A stretch of 25,257 nucleotides of DNA from JBCBKZ01 sp039026975 (GCA_039026975.1 JBCCLI010000045.1:1-25257); one strand, 5' to 3'; counted from the first letter of the stretch, positions 15,534-23,076 are shown. Notes: generated by a model from the letters alone, not told the origin. Numbers and translations: made by a program.

Positions 15534-16703
15534 TTGAATCGCAGATCATTTCTACACAGAACTTTTTCTCTTGGTGTCTCATCGGTGATCGGGTCATTTC
15601 TATCCTGTGCGAATCTCCAAAGCTCCAAAAGGGGAAATACCAACTTTTTTACGGTGAGCCAAGAGGATGGTCGTTGGTGGCTAATCTCGCCAGAGGGGAA
15701 ACCATTTTTCTCAATAGGAATGAACCACATTGACCCAGCTAGCTTACGTTATCCGGAGAACATTCATATTTGGCGAGAAAAATACCAGGGAAGCACGACG
15801 AAATGGTTACGAGAATCTGTAGCCAAAAACCTAAGAAATTGGGGATTTAATACCCTAGGTTGGGAGCAAGAAGTAACTGTCAGAAAATGGGACCATTCCA
15901 GGTCATTCACCTTTGAGGAATATCAAGCGCTAAATATGCCTTACTGTCATATGCTTCCCTTCATAGAATCCCATCAATGGGACCAGCATACTAGACATTT
16001 TGACTTCTTCAGTTCAGAATGGGAGGAATGGTGTGATTATGTGGCACGTGCACATTGCGCAGAATTAAGTGATGATCCTAATTTAATCGGCTACTTTTAT
16101 AGTGATTGTCCTACCTGGATTCATGCCAGACCTGCCAATCAATGGAAAGGGCCTATATTCGACCCGGAACTACTTACCTCTGCTTCCGGGCGAGAGAAAC
16201 TCTCTCAACTTGCTTCCCGATACTACCAAGTCACTCATGATGCCATTCGCAGATATGACAAGAACCATTTACTATTAGGAGATCGGTACGAAGCTAATGA
16301 ACCCATCGCTAGGGAGGTGGTGGAAGCCGCCATTCCCTATGTGGATATTCTTTCCTTTCAGGATTTCCGGGATCCAGTCAAAAACCTTCATTACTGGCAT
16401 CAACAAACAGGAAAGCCAGTCCTGCTGGCAGATGCAGCTAGCATTAAGTGGAATACTGTTCCTGGAGAATTTACCCGTAACAATGGGCAGTGGTATGCGG
16501 ATGTTCTCAGCCAGTTAATTGAAAACCCCGGCTGTATTGGCTTCCACTTATGCGGTGCTTATCACAGAAATAAAGCCAGAAGATATGGACTGTTAGATGA
16601 GTTTGAAAATCCTGATGTGGAGAATGTTACCCTCATTCAAGAGGCCAACCTAACTATTAGTAAGCAGATGGAGGGACTAATTTCTAAAAGAGAATCCAGG
16701 TAG
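15534..16703 (+). CDS. Tat-exported TIM-barrel glycosidase-like protein (agarase-like)
   Basis: Protein of 389 residues. The only workable start after the upstream stop (TAG 15504-15506) is TTG 15534, giving NRRSFLHRTFSLGVSSVIG, a twin-arginine signal, then FLSC, an imperfect lipobox that might anchor it. The body reads as a (beta/alpha)8 glycosidase: FFTVSQEDGRWWLISPEGKP, FFSIGMNH, NLRNWGFNTLGW, DPNLIGYFYSDCPTWI, NHLLLGDRY, PYVDILSFQDF, KPVLLADAAS. This order resembles GH50-type agarases and related clan-A enzymes. Where those have catalytic Glu after strands 4 and 7, this protein has Asp191 (YSDC) and Asp300 (LADA). The substrate is unknown. It converges on the membrane-protein gene at 16705 with a 1-nt gap, and a MITE sits just upstream. 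Confidence 0.7.
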   Translation: MNRRSFLHRTFSLGVSSVIGSFLSCANLQSSKRGNTNFFTVSQEDGRWWLISPEGKPFFSIGMNHIDPASLRYPENIHIWREKYQGSTTKWLRESVAKNLRNWGFNTLGWEQEVTVRKWDHSRSFTFEEYQALNMPYCHMLPFIESHQWDQHTRHFDFFSSEWEEWCDYVARAHCAELSDDPNLIGYFYSDCPTWIHARPANQWKGPIFDPELLTSASGREKLSQLASRYYQVTHDAIRRYDKNHLLLGDRYEANEPIAREVVEAAIPYVDILSFQDFRDPVKNLHYWHQQTGKPVLLADAASIKWNTVPGEFTRNNGQWYADVLSQLIENPGCIGFHLCGAYHRNKARRYGLLDEFENPDVENVTLIQEANLTISKQMEGLISKRESR

Positions 16704-16704
16704 C

Positions 16705-17172
16705 TTATCCTATTCCTAATTGTGTAGGCGCGGAGTCTCTTTTCATATGTCTCCAGCTAAGGAAATACCTCCTTCCTATGGTAGTTCCATAGAGTATAGC
16801 ACCAAATCCCATACTTACCGCTACGAGTAATACTGTATTCAAAGGATTAGAGAGAAATGCAGATAAATCTGAGAATAGTAAATTCAATTCTCCAAAAACA
16901 CTTGTAATTAGACACAGCATCAGGAACATTTCATACTTCCCTCCCGCAGAAAGAGCTAGCTGATACGTCTCTCCTTCTCTCAGGCTAACCGTCTGAACAG
17001 GACTACTCATCCAGTCAACTTTAGCTTGTACGGTATGTATGCCAGGTGATAGGTCAAACTCTTTTTTGGCATTCATAGCTACCGAACCCATATCCCTTCC
17101 ATCAATGAAAATGGTGTATCCACTTAAGGCAGATGCCATTTCAAATTTTCTATGTATGGTAAGCTTAGCCAT
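16705..17172 (-). CDS. PEGA-like membrane protein, paralogue 1
   Basis: Protein of 155 residues. Residues 1-80 form a small beta domain, MAKLTIHRKFEMASALSGY then TIFIDGRDMGSVAM and LSPGIHTVQAKVDWMSSPVQ, resembling the PEGA-type beta fold that presents a ligand-like hairpin. Two membrane helices follow (about 81-101 and 109-131), then a basic tail. It has no signal peptide, so the beta domain is probably cytoplasmic. The gene at 17237 is a clear paralogue with the same MAKLT(I/L)HRK start and layout; the two lie in tandem with a 64-nt gap. The function is unknown. The gene converges on the 15534 gene. Confidence 0.7.
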   Translation of the reverse strand: MAKLTIHRKFEMASALSGYTIFIDGRDMGSVAMNAKKEFDLSPGIHTVQAKVDWMSSPVQTVSLREGETYQLALSAGGKYEMFLMLCLITSVFGELNLLFSDLSAFLSNPLNTVLLVAVSMGFGAILYGTTIGRRYFLSWRHMKRDSAPTQLGIG

Positions 17173-17236
17173 ATCTTTTCTTCATTTCTTAATACAGTGA
17201 ATACGCAACCACTTTTTTTCTCTGAGAATATTTATT

Positions 17237-17674
17237 TTAATGCCAAAGTTTCCATTTAATGTATCCTTCACCTCCTATCCTGTAGATATAGCCATATACA
17301 CCAAGGCAAAGTAAAAATATAATCAACAGTATGGTATCTCTAGGATTGCTAAAGAACTGGCTTGGCTGAGTAAACAGCAAATTCAAGTTATCTATCAGTA
17401 TAATTGAAAGAAAGCTTGCATAAGTAGCGAGTAATATTCGTCTCGCTCCAAGCACCCTTATATTGTGCTCTTCATTTTCCTGCAATTCTACGTGTAGAGG
17501 ATAGCTAATAAACTTTCCTACTTTCGCTTCAATTTCATATTCGCCGGGGGCTAAGTCAAGAACCATCTCATTATGCTCCCTTAATTCTCCTTTTTCCTCT
17601 CCGTTCACAAAAATAGTATAGAGCTTATCATAAAAGGGGAGATCCAGCTTTCTGTGAAGAGTAAGTTTCGCCAT
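17237..17674 (-). CDS. PEGA-like membrane protein, paralogue 2
   Basis: Protein of 145 residues from ATG 17672-17674. An ATG three codons earlier (17681-17683) is possible, but alignment with its tandem paralogue, which starts MAKLTIHRK, favours MAKLTLHRK here. The N-terminal beta domain has YTIFVNGEEKGELREHNEMV and LAPGEYEIEAKVGKFISYPL. Two membrane helices follow (about 79-99 and 111-131), with NLNLLFTQPSQFFSNPRDT between them, a loop also seen in the paralogue (NLLFSDLSAFLSNPLNT). The tail is short and basic. It lies 46 nt after dprA on the same strand and may be co-transcribed with it; any link to DNA uptake is guesswork. Confidence 0.7.
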   Translation of the reverse strand: MAKLTLHRKLDLPFYDKLYTIFVNGEEKGELREHNEMVLDLAPGEYEIEAKVGKFISYPLHVELQENEEHNIRVLGARRILLATYASFLSIILIDNLNLLFTQPSQFFSNPRDTILLIIFLLCLGVYGYIYRIGGEGYIKWKLWH

Positions 17675-17720
17675 AGTTACCATTCTTTATACCTAAATAT
17701 ACACATTTGTTGATTTGTAA

Positions 17721-18815
17721 TCACTTCTTCCTAAACTTCTTTCCAGGCGCTTGTGCTATCAATCCCTTGAATTCCATAGATAGCAGTAGTGAGTTTAACT
17801 GGGACATGGGGATTCCTGTTTGATGAAAAATATGGTCTACTGCCGCATCTCCCTTGTTCAGGTAATTCATCACTTTAGTTTCCTCAGGGCTGAGAACCGT
17901 TTCTAAGGCTAAGTCTAACTGAGTGTCCTTAGTATCCCATATGATCTCGAGATCATCCAGGACTTCCTGAGGATGGCTAATAAGCTTAGCTACCTGATTT
18001 TTAATTAGGTTGTTACATCCTACGGAATAGGTGTCCCCTAACCTTCCAGGCACAGCATATACTTCCCGGTTTTGTTCAAATGCCTGATGGGCTGTGATTA
18101 AGGCGCCCCCTCTTTCAGCTGCCTCTATTACTATTACAGCTTTACTAACACCGGAAACTATCCTGTTACGAGCAGGAAAATGCCTCGCATCTGGTTTTAC
18201 GCCTAAAGGGTACTCTGTCAATAAACCTCCCTTGCGTTGTATAGAAAAGGCTTTCTGCGCATGGGTAGCCGGGTAAATACTGTCTAGCCCATGTCCCAGT
18301 ACTGCGGTGGTTTTTCCATCCATATCCAAGGCCGTTTTATGGGCTGTTATGTCTATCCCGTAAGCCAGGCCACTCATGACATTAATTCCCTGCCCCACAA
18401 AAAACTCCGTAAACTCCTTGGTGATATCACGCCCATGCTCAGTAGGCTTACGAGTGCCTACAATGGCTATATTAGGCTGAGCGTTCAGGTTAATTTTTCC
18501 TTTTAGGTATAAGATAAGGGGTGCATCAAAGATAAAGCTTAGTTCTCTTGGGTAGAGCGGGTGGTCATAAGGAATGACCTGTATGCCTAACTTTTCACAG
18601 CTTGACAGTTCTTTCTCTGACTTCTTGAGGGTATCCTGTGCCAGAACGGCTTTTGCCATAGACTCTCCTATTCCTGGAACTTTTAACAGTTTTCCTTTAG
18701 GGGTAGAGAACACAGCCTCAGCTGTCCCTCCGCAATAGGAGATCAAGCTTCTTGCACTTACGGGTCCCAGGTTAGGAATGAATGAGAGGGCTAAGAGAAA
18801 GGGGAGATCAGACAT
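17721..18815 (-). CDS. dprA: DNA-processing protein DprA
   Basis: DprA/Smf binds incoming single-stranded DNA during natural transformation and loads RecA on it. The 364-residue protein has the full layout: an N-terminal helix-hairpin-helix part (LSFIPNLGPVSARSLISYCG and LKVPGIGESMAKAVL, 10-58), the extended Rossmann core with IAIVGTRKPTEHGRD (116-130), VMSGLAYGIDITAHK (146-160), ARNRIVSGVSK (215-225), RGGALITAHQAFEQ and VYAVPG, and a C-terminal winged helix (305-355). The start ATG lies 14 nt past the recA terminator on the same strand, so some transcription may read through from recA. Family identity is certain; whether this organism is competent is not shown by the window. Confidence 0.97.
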   Translation of the reverse strand: MSDLPFLLALSFIPNLGPVSARSLISYCGGTAEAVFSTPKGKLLKVPGIGESMAKAVLAQDTLKKSEKELSSCEKLGIQVIPYDHPLYPRELSFIFDAPLILYLKGKINLNAQPNIAIVGTRKPTEHGRDITKEFTEFFVGQGINVMSGLAYGIDITAHKTALDMDGKTTAVLGHGLDSIYPATHAQKAFSIQRKGGLLTEYPLGVKPDARHFPARNRIVSGVSKAVIVIEAAERGGALITAHQAFEQNREVYAVPGRLGDTYSVGCNNLIKNQVAKLISHPQEVLDDLEIIWDTKDTQLDLALETVLSPEETKVMNYLNKGDAAVDHIFHQTGIPMSQLNSLLLSMEFKGLIAQAPGKKFRKK

Positions 18816-18828
18816 TATCTTAGCTCGT

Positions 18829-18858
18829 AAAAAATAGCCGCTTGTAATAAGCGGCTAT
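18829..18858 (-). terminator. intrinsic terminator of recA
   Basis: ATAGCCGCTT (18834-18843) and AAGCGGCTAT (18849-18858) form a perfect 10-bp stem with a 5-nt loop. On the minus strand a run of six T (18834 to 18829) overlaps its end, the normal arrangement for recA, which stops at 18927. It ends only 14 nt before the dprA start codon, so it also gates transcription into dprA. Confidence 0.92.
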
Positions 18859-18926
18859 ATCCTCAAAGTAACGTAGTAATGACAAAAACACAAAAAAACA
18901 GAACTCTTTAGATGAATGACTAAGGA

Positions 18927-19988
18927 TTACTTAGCCTCCTCTTTCACTTTCTTGGCTTTTCCATTAGAAGAAGGACTTTCCTCTTCCTCTATAATTCCTT
19001 TTTCTATCAATACTTTCCTTTCTACTTCCTGCATGAGTTCAGGATTATCCCTTAGGACATTCTTCACGGTATCTCTCCCTTGTCCTAATTTACTACCGCC
19101 ATAGCTAAACCATGATCCGGCTTTTTTAACAATGTCTAATTCTACTGCCAAGTCTAAGACTTCTCCTGCATGAGAGATTCCTTCCCCAAACATGATATCA
19201 AATTCTGCAATCCTAAAGGGAGGAGATACTTTATTCTTGACTACTTTCACTCTTACCCTATTCCCTATACTTTCTGTCCCTTCCTTTATCTGGCTAGAAC
19301 GTCGGATATCTAATCTTACGGAAGAATAAAACTTCAGAGCATTACCTCCTGTGGTGGTCTCGGGATTACCGAACATCACGCCTATCTTTTCCCTCAGCTG
19401 GTTGATAAAAATACAGATACAGTTAGTCTTGGAAATAGCAGCAGTCAGTTTACGTAAGGCCTGAGACATTAACCTTGCTTGTAAACCCATTTTAGAATCT
19501 CCCATTTCCCCTTCTATCTCTGCCTTAGGTGTGAGGGCAGCCACAGAGTCTACTACTACCACATCTATGGCATTAGAACGAATCATATACTCAGCTATCT
19601 CTAGTGCTTGCTCTCCATAGTCTGGCTGGGAGACATATAGATTTTCCGTGTCTATGCCCAGCTTTTCCGCATATACTCTATCAAAAGCATGCTCAGCATC
19701 TATGAAAGCTGCTAGTCCTCCTGCCTTCTGCGCCTGCGCGATCACATGCATAGCCAGCGTGGTCTTTCCAGAAGATTCTGGTCCATAAATCTCTACTACC
19801 CTCCCTCTTGGTAATCCTCCAATGCCAAGCGCAATATCCAGGCTCAGAGAGCCCGTGGACAGGGCGGGTACGTCAGTCTTAGGATCATCACTTAGGCGCA
19901 TGACTATCCCTTTCCCGTACGTTTTTTCCAGCTTATCTACCGTAACTTGTAAAGATTTGAGCTTTTCTTGTTTGATGTCGTTGGCCAT
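18927..19988 (-). CDS. recA: recombinase RecA
   Basis: Core DNA strand-exchange protein and SOS co-protease, 353 residues. Seen: Walker A GPESSGKT (69-76), the catalytic-glutamate region AAFIDAEHAFD, Walker B VVVVDSVAALTP, L1 GDSKMGLQARLMSQALRKL, INQLREKIGVMFGNPETTTG (L2), and the DNA-binding KAGSWFSYGGSKLGQGRD near the C-terminus, which ends in a short acidic and basic tail. The start ATG 19986-19988 gives the standard MANDIKQEKLKSL and follows a purine-rich AAAGAGAGA. It is 45 nt downstream of the cyclophilin gene and ends in its own terminator. No classical LexA box of the proteobacterial or Gram-positive type was seen in the short upstream gap. Confidence 0.99.
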   Translation of the reverse strand: MANDIKQEKLKSLQVTVDKLEKTYGKGIVMRLSDDPKTDVPALSTGSLSLDIALGIGGLPRGRVVEIYGPESSGKTTLAMHVIAQAQKAGGLAAFIDAEHAFDRVYAEKLGIDTENLYVSQPDYGEQALEIAEYMIRSNAIDVVVVDSVAALTPKAEIEGEMGDSKMGLQARLMSQALRKLTAAISKTNCICIFINQLREKIGVMFGNPETTTGGNALKFYSSVRLDIRRSSQIKEGTESIGNRVRVKVVKNKVSPPFRIAEFDIMFGEGISHAGEVLDLAVELDIVKKAGSWFSYGGSKLGQGRDTVKNVLRDNPELMQEVERKVLIEKGIIEEEESPSSNGKAKKVKEEAK

Positions 19989-20033
19989 GTCTCTCTTTGT
20001 TGAATAAGGTTTGTTATTGGGTGTAGGTTATGA

Positions 20034-20819
20034 TTATTGGTTAATAGGTTTGACAGAAATCATGCGGATAGTCTGTATGGGTATATCTGCAGGTGGACCT
20101 GAAGTGGGTAACATTTCTATGGCCCTTACAACATCCATACCCTGAACCACTTCCCCAAAAATGGTATATTGAAAATCCAAATTAGGGGTCCCTCTTTTCC
20201 CTCTGTAAGTAATTCTCTGCTTATCTGTGTAGGCTGGATATACAAACCCTAGATCTGCCAAATAATCATTGAAATCACCACTCACCTCTCCCGCATCCAA
20301 CTTCTCCTTGTATTCTATATATAGCTTGTTTTGTAAATTTAATGAATAATTATCTTCAGCTATATTCAATCTGTCTTCTGTTACAGCAGCCCCTGTTACA
20401 ATGAAAAACTGGCTGCTGGATGACTCCCATTTTGGGTTTTTATCATCTGGATACCTAGCCGCTGCTACCTTTCCTTCTGTGTGAATAAACTCCTTATTAA
20501 TCTCTGCAGGTATTCTATATCCAGCATCATCTGCTTCTGTTGTACTGCCTTTTATGGTGCGTGGATCTCCTGTCTGAATCATGAAGTTCCTGATAACTCT
20601 ATGGAAACTCATCCCATCAAAAAATCCTTCTTCCGCTAGTTTGAGAAAATTCTCCTTATGCTTAGGCGTTTCATCATACAGATTAATATAGATATCTCCT
20701 TGATCTGTTTGGATGAACACATCTGCTTCTGAAATATCACCAGTAGATTCTCCCTTTTTTTCACAAGAGGAGACTAAACCGACTACCATAAAAATTAGCA
20801 GAACATAAAAACTCTTCAT
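20034..20819 (-). CDS. cyclophilin-type peptidylprolyl isomerase lipoprotein
   Basis: Catalyses cis-trans isomerisation of X-Pro bonds in the envelope. The frame opens at ATG 20847-20849, but ATG 20817-20819 starts MKSFYVLLIFMVVGLVSSCE, a textbook lipoprotein leader with Cys19 as the acylation site, so I use the second ATG (261 residues). Core motifs: ETPKHKENFLKLAEEGFFDG, FHRVIRNFMIQTGDP, SSSQFFIVTG and FGEVVQGMDVV. Between the last two is an insertion of about 75 residues (to GKRGTPNLDFQYTI) absent from minimal cyclophilins and, as I recall, frequent in Bacteroidota homologues. It would be lipidated by Lgt, encoded 3 kb away. A 16-bp palindrome and a promoter-like box lie upstream; recA follows after 45 nt. 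Confidence 0.95.
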   Translation of the reverse strand: MKSFYVLLIFMVVGLVSSCEKKGESTGDISEADVFIQTDQGDIYINLYDETPKHKENFLKLAEEGFFDGMSFHRVIRNFMIQTGDPRTIKGSTTEADDAGYRIPAEINKEFIHTEGKVAAARYPDDKNPKWESSSSQFFIVTGAAVTEDRLNIAEDNYSLNLQNKLYIEYKEKLDAGEVSGDFNDYLADLGFVYPAYTDKQRITYRGKRGTPNLDFQYTIFGEVVQGMDVVRAIEMLPTSGPPADIPIQTIRMISVKPINQ

Positions 20820-20844
20820 AAAAATGCTAAAAATTAGTGAGTTA

Positions 20845-20860
20845 AGCAAAATATTTTGCT
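20845..20860. promoter_or_regulatory. 16-bp perfect palindrome before the cyclophilin gene
   Basis: AGCAAAATATTTTGCT is self-complementary over all 16 bases and lies 25 nt before the lipoprotein start codon, just downstream of the promoter-like box. It could be a dimeric repressor site or a hairpin in the leader RNA. It also ends in TTGCTAAT (20856-20863), whose inverted copy ATTAGCAA lies at 20898-20905. Confidence 0.4.
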
Positions 20861-20872
20861 AATTTTTTACGC

Positions 20873-20905
20873 TAAAGATATTTATTTGACGAAAAATATT
20901 AGCAA
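20873..20905 (-). promoter_or_regulatory. candidate promoter of the cyclophilin-recA unit
   Basis: On the minus strand TTG (20905-20903), a 22-nt spacer and TATCTTTA (20880-20873) approximate the Bacteroidota TTTG/TAnnTTTG promoter with one mismatch in the -7 box. The start would be near 20867, before the 16-bp palindrome. Pattern match only. Confidence 0.38.
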
Positions 20906-20930
20906 TAGTTACAGTTGTTCAGAAAATAGT

Positions 20931-20974
20931 AAAAAAAAACGGCTTTACTATCCCTGAGAATACTAAAGCCGTTT
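20931..20974 (-). terminator. intrinsic terminator of the GroES-family gene
   Basis: TAAAGCCGTTT (20964-20974) and AAACGGCTTTA (20937-20947) form a perfect 11-bp stem with a 16-nt loop. Read on the minus strand it continues into nine T residues (20939 to 20931, the first three inside the stem). It lies 22 nt after the stop of the GroES-like gene and separates it from the cyclophilin-recA unit. Confidence 0.9.
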
Positions 20975-20996
20975 CCAAAATGAGTCCTGTGCGAAA

Positions 20997-21371
20997 TTAT
21001 TCAAATAAGCCCTCATCCCGCTCTAACATCAGGATGGACTGCTGAGGGACAATTACAAATTTTTCATTCTGGTACATGACCTCCACAGCTCCTTTCTGTA
21101 AGTAAATAGCTAAGTCCCCTTCCTTGGCTTGTAGCGGAATATACTTAATGGTATCATGGATATCTTTCCAAGGCTCATCTTCTGTAGGGCTTGGGATAGG
21201 ATAACCCGGACCTACCTTAATGATATATCCACTCTGGATTTTCTCTCTCTCCATCACACCAGGTGGAAGATATAAGCCACTCTGCGTAGTTTCTGCATGT
21301 GATCTGGGCCTGATCAGCACCCTGTCTCCTATGATGATGAGCTTATCTAAAATAACCGTTTTTGCCTTCAT
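20997..21371 (-). CDS. GroES-family co-chaperone paralogue
   Basis: Cpn10-fold protein of 124 residues, longer than ordinary GroES (about 95). The conserved start of the fold is present: IIIGDRVLIRPRSHAETTQ followed by SGLYLPPG, then SGYIIKVGPG, and the late strands EGDLAIYLQKGAVEVMYQN and KFVIVPQQSILMLE. An extra segment, PIPSPTEDEPWKDIHDTIKY, is inserted after the GPG turn, and the mobile loop is short. There is no groEL next to it, so it is unlikely to be the main GroES of the cell; Bacteroidota commonly carry such a second copy. It is 60 nt downstream of the exported TPR gene, with a promoter-like box in the gap and a strong terminator behind it. Confidence 0.9.
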   Translation of the reverse strand: MKAKTVILDKLIIIGDRVLIRPRSHAETTQSGLYLPPGVMEREKIQSGYIIKVGPGYPIPSPTEDEPWKDIHDTIKYIPLQAKEGDLAIYLQKGAVEVMYQNEKFVIVPQQSILMLERDEGLFE

Positions 21372-21394
21372 CGTTACGTGCTTTCTCCTAATTC

Positions 21395-21402
21395 CAAATA
21401 TG
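21395..21402 (-). promoter_or_regulatory. candidate -7 box of the GroES-family gene
   Basis: CATATTTG on the minus strand differs from TAnnTTTG at one position. A TTG lies 22 nt further upstream in a T-rich stretch. The box is 23 nt before the ATG at 21371. A separate promoter would fit the short 60-nt gap to the upstream gene, but the match is only moderate. Confidence 0.3.
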
Positions 21403-21431
21403 GTCTAAACGAAAAAACAAAAAACAATGTT

Positions 21432-22784
21432 TTAACGAGCCCCTTGCTCACAGTTCTTAACTAAGTCGAGGATCTCTTTCTGTTTTTCCAAAAAGGGATA
21501 CCTACCTTTATCCTCTTTCCATAATAACTCTCTGAGGGTACAATCCTCCAATTGATTATAAAAGTTTTTCATTACCACCTGAGCCAGTAGTTGATCCTCC
21601 GCAGTAGTAATCTTCATATTCTCCATAAAGTCCCTAGCCTGCCCATAGTCTCCATCTCCGGCAGCTTCTCTTGCTTTCTCCCTGAAATAAATAGTGGATA
21701 CCCCTATTTTAACGTCTTCAGAAACAGCAGACTGTTCAAACTTCTCTTGTACCTGCTTTACATATGCCTCATTATCTCCATTAACCATATTGCCTACCAG
21801 GATCTTTTTAAAGCTGACTAAAATGGCTTCTTCTGCTACAGCGCTGGGAAGCATCTGATAAATCTTAATCAGCAGGTCTACATCATCCATTTCTGTGAGA
21901 TCCCTTCCTTTTAGCATGCCCACATAGCTTTTGTAGGCATAGTAGCGAGAAGAGAGGACAGGATATAGCAGGAAGGCTTTCTCAAAGTAAGGAATAGCCT
22001 GCTCATATTTTCCCTTCCTGTACACGCCTTTACCTAGATGAAAATATAAAAGGCCTGCCAACTGAAAAGGAACTAATCTTTCCTCAGGCTGGTAATACTG
22101 GTAGACCATATCATCCACCCGATTAGGGGCAACACTATCAAATGTTACGAATCCCGCCATCCTGGCATAGGCAAGAAAATCCCCTTTTTCTAGTAAGGGT
22201 AAATCATATGGAAGGGGGGAAAGGCTGGCATCTTCAGGCTCATCAAGCGGATCTATGTATACATCCATCCCTCTGGGGTCTACATGAAGGTAACTGTAGA
22301 CAGCATTTGACCATCTGGCGTGCGGTATCCCAAAATGTGTCATCACTTCAGAATACAAGAGGGTAGCGCCAGTACTGCTGTATGTTTTTCGTGAGAACAT
22401 ATCCCAGTATGAGGCAAAAGGATCATAGGTTTGGAGAAAATGTTTTTGTAAATACTTCTGAACCCTTTTGAGCTGTGAGGCATTCCTCCTCCCCCTAATT
22501 TTTTGCTTTTCCAGGTCAGCTATCATTTTCTGCTTTCTGGCTTTTACCTTTTCATAGGCAGCTTGATCTACCTCAGGATCAGAAACTAACAGTAAGGACA
22601 GTGTATCCGGCTTTCCTTCCTTAGCCCATGCTTGGAAAAACTTTTCCTCAAGTGAGGAGTGGGTAGATAAACTGGGTAAATATCCTATTCCACTCCATCC
22701 CTTTTGGAGGGAACCTAGATTCTGGGCAGAAATGCCCCATGTAGACAATAGAAATATGCTAATAGTTAGTAAGGTCTTTCTCAT
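21432..22784 (-). CDS. exported TPR protein with transglutaminase-like segment
   Basis: Protein of 450 residues with a signal peptide (1-20, cut at GISAQ). Residues 75-115 form a very basic helical segment with many Lys/Arg. Residues 134-180 (TYSSTGATLLYSEVMTHFGI, then YLHVDPRG and VYIDPLDEP) follow the pattern of the transglutaminase-like fold, in which a Cys would normally start the first helix. Here Ser/Ser/Thr (136-138) occupy that place while a His (167) is kept, so it looks non-catalytic. A TPR unit follows (KGVYRKGKYEQAIPYFEKAF, about 252-271), then helical repeats to the end. There is no lipobox or T9SS tail, so it is probably periplasmic. Function unknown. Confidence 0.75.
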   Translation of the reverse strand: MRKTLLTISIFLLSTWGISAQNLGSLQKGWSGIGYLPSLSTHSSLEEKFFQAWAKEGKPDTLSLLLVSDPEVDQAAYEKVKARKQKMIADLEKQKIRGRRNASQLKRVQKYLQKHFLQTYDPFASYWDMFSRKTYSSTGATLLYSEVMTHFGIPHARWSNAVYSYLHVDPRGMDVYIDPLDEPEDASLSPLPYDLPLLEKGDFLAYARMAGFVTFDSVAPNRVDDMVYQYYQPEERLVPFQLAGLLYFHLGKGVYRKGKYEQAIPYFEKAFLLYPVLSSRYYAYKSYVGMLKGRDLTEMDDVDLLIKIYQMLPSAVAEEAILVSFKKILVGNMVNGDNEAYVKQVQEKFEQSAVSEDVKIGVSTIYFREKAREAAGDGDYGQARDFMENMKITTAEDQLLAQVVMKNFYNQLEDCTLRELLWKEDKGRYPFLEKQKEILDLVKNCEQGAR

Positions 22785-23076
22785 ACTTATTCCTTAGAGC
22801 TTAGCCTAATCTACCAAAAAAAAATCGATCGATGTTCAAACAATTTTAAGCTGTATTAGTCTTTCCTTGTACAATACAGAAAAAATTTAGGTTAAGTGTG
22901 TTTTCATGATTGTGCATGGCAGGGGAAACTTCCAAGTTTCTCCTGTTTTTTTTATCTCCCCCTTTTCTCCACTAATGTGTATTTTTACCGGAAGCTACGC
23001 GCACACAAAAGAAGTGGGAGGATTACGTTTTTGTGAATTTCCTCTCCCCAATAACTTGATCATAAGATCTTAATAT
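22785..23076. other. 292-nt divergent intergenic region before lgt
   Basis: No protein-coding frame is convincing here. It holds a 10-bp palindrome ATCGATCGAT (22824-22833), a hairpin CTGTATT/AATACAG (22851-22857 with 22873-22879), and a complete plus-strand terminator at 22920-22953 followed by a C+T-rich stretch up to the lgt start. These parts could make a short terminated RNA or an attenuated lgt leader. Confidence 0.5.
22920..22953 (+). terminator. orphan intrinsic terminator upstream of lgt
   Basis: CAGGGGAAACT (22920-22930) pairs with AGTTTCTCCTG (22935-22945), 11 bp with one G-T pair and a 4-nt loop, followed by eight T (22946-22953). It points along the plus strand, yet no plus-strand gene lies upstream for over 6 kb (the last ends at 16703). 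It must therefore end a small RNA or attenuate lgt transcription. Confidence 0.75.
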
